The notes under the pieces are model-generated. The model saw only the letters and a list, made by a program, of their open reading frames with translations. It made no database searches and was not told the DNA's origin. Shown here in pieces: positions 1 to 12,500 of a stretch of 64,000 nt of DNA (position 1 is the first letter of the stretch; each line of letters opens with the position of its first letter). Source of the stretch: Lycocorax pyrrhopterus obiensis (taxonomy: Eukaryota; Chordata; Aves; Passeriformes; Paradisaeidae); assembly GCA_014706295.1 (NCBI GenBank), contig JACSVZ010000002.1, positions 105,382,047 to 105,446,046 of the forward strand. The letters run 5' to 3'. Position numbers and translations under genes: made by a program.

Positions 1-420
1 GCTGCTGAAATCTCAGCTGTGCATGCAGTGTGATCCTCCTTAATATGTGTTTTCTGGTGGGATCACAGACCAGAATGGTATGATTTGCTTGGTTAAGCAT
101 TGTCAGATTTTCTATGTATGTGTGTATCTGTGTGCATTGTTTTTTTTCAGATTAAGTGAATTATTCCTACAAGAGCAGGAGTGTGGGAGTTCTTTTATTT
201 TTAGAAAAAAATTCTGCAGCGCTCACAAAGATATTTTTAGCATAGTGCAGAGGATACTGTAAACCAAAAATATATTTCTTCTGTCTAAGTCAAGACATGA
301 ACTCAAAAGTTCTTGAAAGTTTCTTCGGGAGAATAACTGGGTTTTTATCTCAAGGGAAAGTATATTTCACAAAATCAGCGTCAACTATTTAATTAAAATT
401 ATTTGTATCTCTTTATCTAG
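1..420 (+). other. LAMA3: LAMA3 intron, 3' part
   Basis: This AT-rich intron ends in a pyrimidine stretch and the acceptor tatctag at 420. The exon on its left is outside the window. The small ORF at 47–262 has no recognisable product. Confidence 0.8.
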
Positions 421-527
421 CTGTGCTCCTGGATATTTTGGAAATCCACAAAAATATGGAGGCTACTGTCAGAAATGTAACTGTAATAATAATGGGCAGC
501 TGGCTAGCTGTGACCACCTGACTGGAG
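421..527 (+). CDS. LAMA3: LAMA3 coding exon 1 of window (LE module)
   Basis: The exon encodes CAPGYFGNPQK and CNCNNNGQLASC, the end of one laminin EGF-like module and the start of the next, with regularly spaced cysteines. Its first base completes an upstream codon, and it ends with one base of a split Glu codon before gtatgt. Confidence 0.95.
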
Positions 528-3500
528 GTATGTGAGGGCCTGTGAACATGGAAGGGAGCATTGTTTTCTCTTTGGGAAGCAAAGAAGGAAGGTACTTGGA
601 TAAACTGAACTGAAGGAAAGATCTAGACTTACAAGAAATGTAGATCATTTTTTACAAAATATAAGATCTCCTACAACATAACTCCATGGTAATAGAAGGG
701 CTGTCCTGAGTCATCAGGTTTACCCTTCTAAACGGTTTTATCCTACATTTCCCTTCATAAATACTGCCAACTTTATTTTGGTTTTGTTCCATAGCAGTGT
801 TTTTAAATATGTCATGGTTTCTCTGCTGACATGGTTAGATCATATCATGCCAGTCTGTTATGTATTTAGGAAACTGAGCATCCTCAATATGCCTTTTTAA
901 AATGTATTTGGCACAGTTTAGTGAAATCTTCAGAGTCTGCATCAGGCACTGTGCCTTCTTAGGTATCCAAGCTGACTGCATTTACAGTGGAAGTTAGAAC
1001 TCGACTCAGGAGGCTGTTCTATAAATCCTGCTACACACCGCTCTGCTAGCTAAGACATCCATGATTTCCCAGAACCAGTCACATATGTACTTCACGACTC
1101 GTAAGCTCTTACGTAGTGCCATGGGCATATGTTTGCTTTATCTATTAGAATTCTGAAGTAAGGGGTCTGATCCCACATTCTTCAGAGTGTCTTTACCTCG
1201 ATTCACCTCAGTCCCTTGGGATACTCTTTTATATTCAGAAACACAGGCCACTGCTCCTGAAATGTCCTTGAGTCCCCCATATTTTCATTACCAATAAAAT
1301 TTCACTTTTCCTTCCCTGTAGACAGCTTTTCTTCCTCATGTTAGTGAAGTTTCCAACTAATAACTCCAAATATTTCCATACTCTTCATTTCTCTGCACTG
1401 CTGTTCGTACTGCAGTCTAGTAACTGCAAGCATCCCATTGTCTTTCCTTGGCCACAGAAATTAGAAAAACAGCAATTGATGTGAACTGCTGTTGGCAGCT
1501 GGTGCAATTTTTCAATAGTTTGTTCTCATCTCACGTTTCACCATTGGAGTAATACATCTCTATATTATACCTTGTATGGAACAGACCCAAGCAGTGTTTG
1601 ATGTTTTATCATTCCTTTATTTTTGAAGCAAGAGGTTGCTAGGACAAACAAATCCGTAGGGCAATATTCAACAAGCCAGTTTGTTTTCCTCCAACTACAC
1701 ATCCTGATCAGCCGTCTCTTTCTCTGCAGTAGGAATAAACCCCTCTGTGATCATTGGCACAGCAAGTTCTAGCAGGTTCCTTTTGCATGATGTTGGGCGC
1801 TTGGCCAGCGCTTCACCATTTCTTGGCTGATGTTGTTGGTGCACAAGCTGTAATAATAGTTTTATTTAATTGGTACTTCACAGCGACAGCTGAAATGTGT
1901 CTGGTGTTAGCTGAATTACACAACAGCAGAACTGCACGGATGTTTGAATTTCGGAGAAATTTCCTTCATTCTCTCAAAAGTATATTCTTTGTGACTTGTC
2001 TCCTTTTGGCAGCAGCGATCACTACCAATCCCGTTTAGCCTCCTGAGGACGTTATGTGCAAGGGCTAAAGGAAATGGCACAGCTAGGCAGTTTGTTCCAG
2101 GCTGTTTCATGCTGCTGTTAAAGTTCAGGTCCAATTTTATCACTGTATCCTCTCACAAGTTGCAAGATGTTGTTGACTCTGAGAGCAGCAGCCTATACTG
2201 AGTGCATCCTTTTCCTTCAGAGTAAAAGATACAGAATCATTAAGGTTGGAAAAGACTTCCAAGATCATCAAGTTCAATATTTGACCAAGGTGCACAGCCC
2301 TTTTCATTTTCAAGAGGAGATGAGAGCTTGGCAGTGGGACCAAGTCTGTAAAAGGAACATGGGCATCAAGATGGGGAGATTCCTGTCCTATATGATGGCA
2401 TTTTTAGGAGCCAGTTCCTCTCCAGTCTCCTAGAAGTTAGGATGCCAGGATGTTACTCCACATGCGCCTGGAGACTGTTAAGCTTCTTATAACAGGGTTT
2501 GTGAAAACCGAACGAAAGAGTGCCTTGGACAGGAAGTCACTTGTGCTGGCTTGTTGGAAATCTGAGGGCAGTGTTTGATATATACCACCTGCATCTGTGG
2601 TCCAAGCTGCGTGCCTTGTCTTACGTACAGTGCCTCCATCCATGCACACACTGTGGATTTCTCTCAAGCTTGATTAATACCTTAATCTTGCAAGCTGTGA
2701 CAGGCATGAAGGAAGGCCATAAATATTTCTCAGTTCCTTGTGGGTAAGACATTCTTTGGCGAATCAGAACCTGTGGTTTGAACCTGGATACTAAAGTAGA
2801 TAAAGATGTTTGAACTTAGGTCCTGGGTAAAGTGCTTTAACGATATAAGCTTGTCTCCAATCCTGGTGGTGTTATTCTAGGCAAATTCTAGCAATACATT
2901 TGGCACACTTGGTGTGAGAGGGTCTCCTGCTGCTACCCAAGTAGCATATATTGTGGGATTACAATAGGTTTCCTTTGAGGGATGGAAAAAGTGTTGCTTT
3001 CAGCAAGGCATAAATGGGAATTGAGTATTTTGGCATGTTTAAGCCTTCTGAGCATTTCAGCTCATTCACAGTGGGTATGGATTTATTAAAGGGCACCATC
3101 ATATTTTAATGGCTGCCAAACATGAAAAGTGAGGGAAAAAATTCAGTAGGGAAGAAAATTTCCATGAGAAGACTTTGGTTACTAATGACAATCTTGTGAT
3201 TTCAGAATGTTTCAATAATGAACCAAAAGATGTGGATCCCAATGAAGATTGTGACTGTAAGTAATAAAATAGAACTGCAGTTGGATTACTTCCAGCTGGC
3301 TCTGAATACATACTGGTGACTCTTTTAAGGGTGACAGAGTTTAAAAAAGGACTGAGGTATCCTGTAATGAATATTTTAAAAGCAAACATTCAACCAAATA
3401 CTTGGAAAAATGATTAAAGAGGTGCTCATCTAGTCAGATGTAAATGGAACCTCCTCCTTACTTCTGGCTTGGGTCACTTTCCTTTATGCTGCAGGCTTTG

Positions 3501-6500
3501 TTGTTGCCTTTGTTCTTCAGGCAGCACCAGGTGAGAAGCTTCTAAGCTTTTCCATCGCATGTCACTTATTAATGTGCTCAGTGAAATGTTCTCTGTGTTA
3601 AATATCAAGGATACGTACTGATTTCCATTGCTCTCTCCAGCTTGCGATAGCTGTGTGATTACACTGCTGAAGGATTTGAGCACAATAGGTGATGAGCTTC
3701 AGCTCATCAAGTCTCAGCTGCAAAGCGTCCATGCAAGTACCCATACCCTGGAGCAGATGAGAGACCTGGAAACACGCATCAAGGACTTAAAGGTAGGCAT
3801 ACAGAAACAGAAAAGTGGATTTCAGATTGAGTGGATAGGCAATGAACCCAGGAACTTCTGCCACAGTTTTGTCAGTTTGCAAGGAGACATACATGAACCC
3901 TGGATTCCAAATACTATATGCTGGCAGCACTGGGCTTCACCTGTTAAAAGGTAGCTGTGGTTTCCATGTCATACTCTGAAACAGAATCAGTATCTCTGCT
4001 TTTTCTGAAGCCTACTCACCTTGGAAGTTATGTCTCTGAGGTTTCCCTCTAGCTATGTCTTTTTCAAGCACTTCATGTCTCTGCATTACCGAAACCCCCC
4101 AACATTCCAGTTGCCATTACCAAAATTGATTCTAAAAAAATGTTCTTTGGTTAGAGTAGCAGTCGCTATACTCACAGATAAAAACCTCAGGTTTTGGGAA
4201 GGAATTGGTCAGTTTTCATATCAGTAATTCTGCTTTTATGTACCTTGGATAAAGATTTAATGCAGTGAATTTTTTGCTTTTTGTCTGCTGTGCAATGGGT
4301 GATTTATTGGATTATTTTTTTCCTTTCTTTTCAGGTCTTATTGAACAACTACCGTTCTGTTGTTCATAATCAAGGTTCAAAGGTAGACGAATTGGAGACA
4401 GAATTCATTAAACTAGATCGTGATTTAAATGCTCTCCAGGAAAAGGTGACTTACCAAATCAATTTAAAAATTCACATCTCCTGACTATGTATTAGCATGC
4501 TGTTTCCAGATACTTTTAATATAATAATTTTTTTTCCTTGCTAGGCTGAAATGAGCTACAAAGCAGCTGAGAGATTATTTAACAATTTTGGCCAAACTCA
4601 TCAGAAAGGAAAGGATTTGGTTTCACAAATACAAATAGTGGTCAACAATATACAAGGTAAAAAATAATTTCTAACTCATGTTTTGTTTTATAGTGTCCTT
4701 TCAGTTTATTTACAATATTCTTAATTAAGCATAAGAGGTTTTCTTAGAAAACAACTTCATAAATCAGAATTTAGTCACAGCTGTAGAATTTACTCTTCCT
4801 ATTAGAAATCTAATATATAATGTTAGTTTAGGACCCTTCGTCCCCTATGAAGTGAAAAGGGACAGAGAAGCTTCACTACAGGGACATTTCGAGCAATAAA
4901 TTTGACTATCCTGACTCAAGTCTAACTTTGTTCTGGGTTGTTATCATGAGCTCTTTAAAGTTAGAAGTTTAAAATTATTGCTGTGAACTTGGTCATTTGG
5001 GACAAATTCCAAGGCCAGTGCTGTCTTACTATCTCTGGTTGTGTGACATGGGATACTTTTCATCCTAATAGAATTAATGCAAAACGGATTTGCTTCATTA
5101 AGGAAAAAATAAGACATGCCTATTCCTGAATTTGTTAATGAAGCAGATCCATCTCAGAAAAGTGGTTGGCCCCATCATTTGGGCATTTTGAATAGGCTTA
5201 AGCACATCCTCTTTTTAACTTTGACCGTGGGTTTTTTCAGTGCTCTTGGATCAGGTAGCTGGTACGAACACAGGAGGTAACAACCTGCCCCTGGGAGATG
5301 CCTCTGAGGAACTGGCCGAAGCTCAGCGCATGATGGCGGAGATGCGGAACCGCAACTTTGGCCAGCTTCAGGCTGAGGCAGAGAAGGAGCGAACGGAAGC
5401 TCAGCAGTGTGAGTGCTTGTTCTCTCAGCTTCTGACTTTCTAGAAAGATCAGTCTTAAATCTGCAGCATTATTGATTGGGTTGGAGTGGAGGGAGGGGCT
5501 TTTTGCAGTGTGTCCCTGAGATTTGTAGCTGGTGTTAGTCAACAGGAAAGTGGTAGTTCTGGAGGGGATTTAAAGGCATTTTTAGTTTGTTGTGGAAGAA
5601 AATGGGTTGAGCTGGGGAAGAAACCCAGTAGTTCCTTTTTTTGTAACTAGATCAATCTCAGTAAAATAAAGATGTAGCCAATCCTTATACACCTATGCAA
5701 TACTTTTGTGTATTGCAAGAGATAGGCAGTAGTACATAGAGTTATTTTAGAGGAGTTGCATGTTTAATTTAACAACAGATTTTTGAGAAGCTGCTAGTGT
5801 AGTCCAAGGGTCAGATCATACAAGGACGAGGAAGTTCAGGAGTTGTAGTTGCACTAGTTGCGCTCCCTGTCATGTTCTCTGCATGTGCTTGGGATTGGGA
5901 CATTCAGAAACCTGATTCCAGACAGCAGAGACATCAAGAAAAGGCTTATCTACTAACCAGAGGTATAGTAGAGGAATATGAAAGACCATATGAGCAACAG
6001 TCAATTTCCATCAACCTTGAACGTTGATACCTACCTCTGAGTGACTCTTCTGTATCCTGTTTTGTCGGCAGTGAAATGGACATGCTTAAGAGTGTGATTA
6101 ATTTGACATCTTTTGTGTTCCTATGTTCTTTGAAATTAAATGTGCCCATATCTCTCCATTGATTACAGAGGAGGCTTTGATAACCAGCACAGTTGTAGAT
6201 GTCTACATTGTAGATGAAATTGTTGATGAAATTATGTTATTTCCATATAAAAAAGAAAATTAGTATTTTCAGATCAGCCTCATCCTTACTTAATTTAGAG
6301 AACATTTATCTGTGCTCTGTGTCTTCAGCTGCAAACTAGTGAGCAGATTTGATCCAGGGAGATGTTGAATAGTATCTTTGCTATAGCAGCACTGAAATTA
6401 GCACTGCAGAAGATGCTCAGTTCACACAAGTACATCTTCATAATCCTAAATGTCAAGCTGTTTTTAACCAAGTTTGTTCTAGTTCCCTTCTTCTCTGAAC

Positions 6501-9500
6501 AAAACTTTTCTTTCTGGTCCTGATACTGCAGTACTGACACGTGTTAAGAATGAACTACAGAAGTACCACCAAGAAAATCGTGGGCTTATTAAAGCTGTGA
6601 GGGATGCACTGAATGAATATGAATCCAAAATCACTGACCTTCGTGAGGCTCTGAACGATGCGACGGGACAAATCAAGGAGGCTGAAGGCTTAAACAGAGA
6701 CAACGCAGTTCTGTTAGAAGACATTAAGGTAATGTTTGGGTTCAGGAGAAAAAAGTTAAACCGCAGAAGATAAGAAGTGGTTTTGGTTGCTGCTTTTGAC
6801 CTCACAAAGCCAAGCAGCACTGATTCTTTAGACTTTCTTCAGGATCTCTTTCCATCTTCTGATGTGTGTAGGGACAGGTATGAATGTAGTGTACTGCTGC
6901 TTATGGCCTCTTTGTGCAACCAGAACAGCGTGACCAAGACACAGCTCTGATGAGAGCAAGGAAGGAAGGATGAGAGCAGAAAAGTGCTCTGCCTAGCACT
7001 TCTCTTCAGCTGCCACTGGTGTTTTTGTTTCCTTTTCTAGACCAAATTCCTGATGCTGATGTACTTTTCATAGTAAGTTCTTTAAAGTATTTAGCTTTAA
7101 CAGCCATGAAAGATGGGAGAAAAAAAATGTGTGCAATACTGTTAAATTATCTGGAATTAATGTTCTACAGAACAGATTCTGAGGTCTCGTCAGGACAAGG
7201 ACCAGCTGTTATTACTGAGCAGTGTTTGATTTTTAGAGCTGGTAAAATAGTACAAGGAATAAGTGCTGCAGGACACATTCTTTTAATTGTGTTTTTGCTG
7301 AAATCCATCACTGGTTTAGCACACTCATGTCCATATTTTAAGAAAAAAAATGTGACTATACCTTTGGTAGATCCTACTGCCAGCTAGATTAGGTTTGGGT
7401 TTGTTGTTTTGTTTTTTCTTTTTTAATTTTGGTTTCAAGATAAGGTTTTTCCTGCCCCTTTTCTTAACTCAATCACATGTTGTTCAACTTTTCATTTTTC
7501 CTCAGAAACGGATTGAGGAGATAAATGTGCAACAGAATGGTGTCTTGAATATTCTGAGCTCTGCCCGATCTTCCCTGACAGAAGCTAAGAGTGCACTTGG
7601 ATTATTGCAAGAGAGCAAAGAGGTAAAAAGTTAACCACCTTAAGAGAGGGTTAAAAACCCCAATATCTTGTTGGAGATGAGGCTTATCTGAGCCAGTCAA
7701 GAAAGAAAGGATCTCATGGCCCGTCCTGGGTGCAAAAGGAGCCTGCCTGCTCAGGTTTCTGTAAGAGAAGCTTGTTGAGGGTTGTGATGTGTCTGAGGAA
7801 GACACTGAGCTGCAGATACCAGAATTTGGGAGAACGTCTTGGAGAAGTACCATGAGCAATTGTGCTATTTTTGTATTTCTTTTGTCTAATTGCTTTTAGC
7901 CACTGTCAGAGGCAAGATACTAGGCTAGAAGGGTCTTTGATCTGACTCAGCTTTTATGTAATTGGTCTGGAAGCACAATGTAATGACTGCCAGTTCTTTC
8001 CAGTAACCTGCAGAGTAAGTTGGAAGGGAATGTTTTTCCCTTTGGTCTCCTCGGGTGCAAGGTATGTGTCACTCTAAAGTAGACATGGACAAAAGCAAAC
8101 ATGTACAAATACAAATAAAAGTATATCCTTTTAAAACCGTAGGAATATGAAAGCCTGGCTGCTCAGCTGGATGGAGCAAGGAAGGATATGAATGAAAAAG
8201 TAGCAAATCTCTCCTCAGCAAGCAAAGAACCACTGGTGTTGAGGGCCGAGGAACACGCCAAATCTTTGCAAGATTTGGCAAAACAACTGGAAGAGTATGT
8301 TGCCATTCCTGTAAATGAGTAATTTTTGTACAGAACATCTGTAGTTGTAATGGTCTGTCTGTAACTTCACTTGCTTTAATAACCAGAAGCTAGAGAGAAA
8401 TTGAGTTGGTCTCCTTCTGCTTCTTCATGATGTACGGAAGTTTTCTTTTTCTCCAAAAACCAGATCTTCCCATATTTTTCCTGATTTTTTTTACCCCCAG
8501 GAGTATGAACTCCCGTAATTCTGTTTTATACTACGGTACTAACACTTCATTAACATCTTGCTAACAAGAGAAAATCCTCATGTACAGAGCAGGAAGATGT
8601 TTAGCAAATTTTTTTGGTATAGTTATTTCAGGTACTCGTACTCAGGAATGCTTTTATGATATCAAAGAATCGAGGCAAATAATTGGAATAAATGCTATCT
8701 TGGCAGTCTTCAGACATGCCTGCTTAGCACTAGGGAGGAAAAGACCTCCTTTAGTTTTCTCATCCTTCAAAGAATCTTCTAGAAAGGCAAAACTGTGATA
8801 AACTTGATAGGAATCAAGTGTTTCTCTCTCTGTTATTTGTACTTTACATTGGAAGTATGAGAGAGGCTTTGGAGGCCTTCCATGGTACATCAGAACAAAA
8901 TGAAAAGAAAAACCATGAAGTCCTGATTTATTTTTCCCTGTGAAAATTGTTCGCATTTTGTCGTTACACCAACTAGAAAGTCTCAAAAAGTTAATTCCAA
9001 AATACCTAACTTGGCTGCAAAATTATTGGTTAAAAACCCATATTTTCATTACTTTTTTAGTTTTCAGTGTGATTTTTTTCAATTAAGAAGGCACTGTTCT
9101 CACAAAAACAAGGCAGCTAATACTAGATAGTTGTATAGTTCACAGGGAGGGGGTAGAAGAGATTGTGTGTATTTCTGATTCCGGAGCTGCTGTGCTGGTT
9201 CTTGGGGAAAACACAAAAGGTCTTGTAGTTGCTCCATCTTGTGCTTTATCAGGGTGCTGGAGCAGCCAGAGATGATCTGAAATCTACAGTTCTCTGAATT
9301 CCTCTTAACTGAATTGTATTTGGAGGGCTGTGATTGATGTGCCTTATTATTGACTATGTGCTTTGGTGAATTCTCTCTATCTTAATCATTTAAAGGCTGC
9401 TTTGAAGTACCACAGCTTTTCCACGTGCCCGAACTTATCCTGTCTTCTGAAGAGTCTTTCCATGTTGGGTCTGCTTCCAAGTTTGATATTTTTGCAGAAT

Positions 9501-12500
9501 GAAGTTACAGATCTAATTGAAAAACATTTTCTGTATTGGTGCTTCTTAGGAAATAGTGAGTTCAGATCTGTTTGGAATGCATCTCACAGCCTTGGCAGAA
9601 GGCTGCATTTTTCACCCTGTTTCCCACAGAATAAAGAACAGTGCCAGGAAGAGTGAGCTGGTAGACTGTGCTGTGGAAGCTTCTACTGCCTATGACAATA
9701 TTATTGGTGCCATCAAGGCAGCAGAGGAGGCAGCCAACCAAGCTGGGAAAGCAGCTGACTCAGCTTTATCGGTAAGTGTCAGTAAGTGGCTAAAGGTAAA
9801 GTTGTTACAACTGGATTTTTATTTTCTTAAGTATCGCAGCAGCCCCAGAATCAAACACCTGTGTGTCTTGGCATGCTTTACTTTTTTGTGACCTTTATAT
9901 GAGTTGCTGTTCTGCATGTTGATGAATTAGTCTTGGCTCAGCACTAACCAGGCCAATTACTGCCTTTCTTTTGGGACTGTCCTTATGAATATTGACTGTT
10001 GCTTTCAGTGCAAAATAAAGAGATCTTACAAGGCGACCCGGGTAATCACTGCAGGTGATTTTACTCTTTTACTCTGCACTACTAACACCCACAAGCTCTT
10101 CAGCAGAGGTATAACATCTAACAGGTGTATGCTAGGAATTTCCTCCTAATGCCCTAAAATCCATCTGAAATTTGCTAAAGACCAAGGCTGTAGTATGCTT
10201 AAATTACCCTTGATAGTTGTTGCTGAAGATGATGTTCTTCACATGAGATCTCTGCCCTTGTAGAGTTGGGAGTTCTTTAAATTGGATTCGGCTCTCTTAC
10301 TCTTAAAATTTTAATGTAATTATCAAGCAATCTTACAGTACCATGCTTCTATTATCAGACTGTGAAGAGAGAAGACCTATCAGGAAAAGCTGCAAGGTTA
10401 AAAACTGAGAGCAGTACACTCATGGATCAAGCACAGGAGACTAAAAAGACATTGCAAGGTACTAAGAAAGAAATTGGTACTAGAAACGTTGACACAGCAT
10501 GAGAAGCTTTCATTGAACCATACATTTTCATGTCTCAGCAAAGCCCTGCAGCACTTGTTTAAGGAAAAGAAGCTAGTTCCATTACAGTGGGACATTTTGT
10601 GATGGTTATTTCCAATAGCAAAAGGCAAGAAAGTAGATTTCCTGCTTCTGCTATTCTCTATACCATTGCAGTACTCCTGTCCAGCAAATCCTTTGCCTTG
10701 TACTTGTTTTGCAGTGGACTCCATGCTCAGTGGCAGCATGAGCTATGTAAGAGTGTAGACAAGCACTGCAACACCACCCGTCCAACAGAAGTTTTTTTTA
10801 AATTGATTTTAAAAGTTTAAATTTAAAAACTGATATTTTTGTTTAAAATTCACACGGGACTTTCACTGTTTTGCAGCTCTTGGTCCAGACCTCGAGGACC
10901 TAAAGCAAAGACTCGATGTCGCTGATGGAAAGAAGAATGCACTGCAAATTGATCTTCTCACTGCTCAAAACAATCTCAATGGGATAAACAGAGGTTTGTT
11001 ACTTAGTGATCCCTTCTGGCCTGCCCCTGTCATCTGTTACTGTAAGAACCTGCACGTTCATTTCTGTGTGTTTCAGGTGACATCGACAGCATCATCACCG
11101 GCGCAAGGAACATGGCAGAAAATGCCAACTCTGTCACGGATAGTGTGTTGGGTGAACTGGCCCCAATTGAAGCAGAAGTGGAAAAAATTAAGAGTAACTA
11201 TGGAAGCACACAGAGTGCCAGCTTCAATAAAGCACTGATGGAGGCAAACAATTCAGGTATTGCCGGTGCTTCAAATCACTGTTAGGTGAACATGGCCAGT
11301 TTTGCAGCAGAAGCTTTAGTCATTCAAAAGTTAGGCACGTACCCTAAGTTAGTATTGTGAGCTTCCTTTATTGCCCGTAGAAATGGACAGGCACAGCAGA
11401 AAGTGACTCAGGCCATTCTGTGGTGTGTGCTAAAAGCTGGTGCCATGACTCGTCTCTAAAGACTCGGGGGCCAGTGACAAGCAGGGTACCCTAGGGTTCT
11501 GTACAGGATCCAGTCCTGTTTAACATCTTCATGAATGATCTGGATGATGGGGCAGAGTGTGCCCTCAGCACGTTTGCTCCTGACACTAAACTGGGAGGAG
11601 TGGCTGATACACCAGAGGGTCGTGCTGCCATCCAGACAAACCTCAACAGGCTGTGGAAATAGACTGCCAGGAACCTCATGAAGTCCAACAAGAAGGAGTC
11701 CTGCACCTGAGGAGAAATAAACCCATGTACCAGTGTAGGCTGAGCAGGTGGCCAAGGTGGAAAAAACTTCCTAGAAAAGGACCTGGTGGGCCCCAGGTTG
11801 AAGATGAGCCAGCAATGTGCCCTTGGGGTAAAAGGTTGAAACACAGGAGATTCCCTCTGAACATGACAAAACACCTCTTTTACTGTGAGGGTGACTGAGC
11901 ACTGGCACAGGTTGCCCAGAGAGGTTGTGTAGTCTCCGTCCTTGGGGATATTCAGAAGCTGCCTAGACACAATTCTGGGCAATTGGCTCTAGGTGGCCCA
12001 GCTTGAACACAGGGATTGGACATTATGACCTCCAGAGGTTCCTTCCAACCTCAGCTACTCTGTGATTATGTGATTTTCTACTACATTGGCTAGAGAAGGG
12101 CCCTAGACAATTACCTTAGGCTACATGTCTGCTAGCTGAAATGAAGTGGAAAGGATTGCACAGAGCCTGTCCTGAATACAAAATAAGGGACAATCACATT
12201 CCCAAACAAGTTCATTTTACGTCTTTTCAGCAGCTTTATCTGTTAAAGTCAAGTAAGAGAAAAACATTTTAAATAATACAAATACAAGAGCTAGTCCTGC
12301 ATGGTATTGCAGGGTTATAAATCATCCCTGCAGTTATGAGACTGGTTTATAAGTCATATTTAGAAGAACAAAAGGTCTGGATTTCATTTTATTTGCCTTC
12401 TGCATCTTAGGGTTGAAGTCTGCAAATACTTTCAGGGTGCGTGTTTTTTGTTTTTGTTTTGGCTTTTTGCAGTCACAGGAGATGAGGAATTGTTTCCTGT

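Noticed and set aside
1754..2038. 94-codon open frame with hydrophobic stretches inside the first full LAMA3 intron
   Set aside because: No recognisable domain or start context, and the flanking LAMA3 exons join without it.
6940..7010. tgatga/ctga words suggesting a box C/D snoRNA in a LAMA3 intron
   Set aside because: No matching box D with terminal stem at the right spacing. The words are common.
11491..11982. 163-codon minus-strand ORF
   Set aside because: It lies antisense within a CR1 copy and is chance open frame in repeat sequence.
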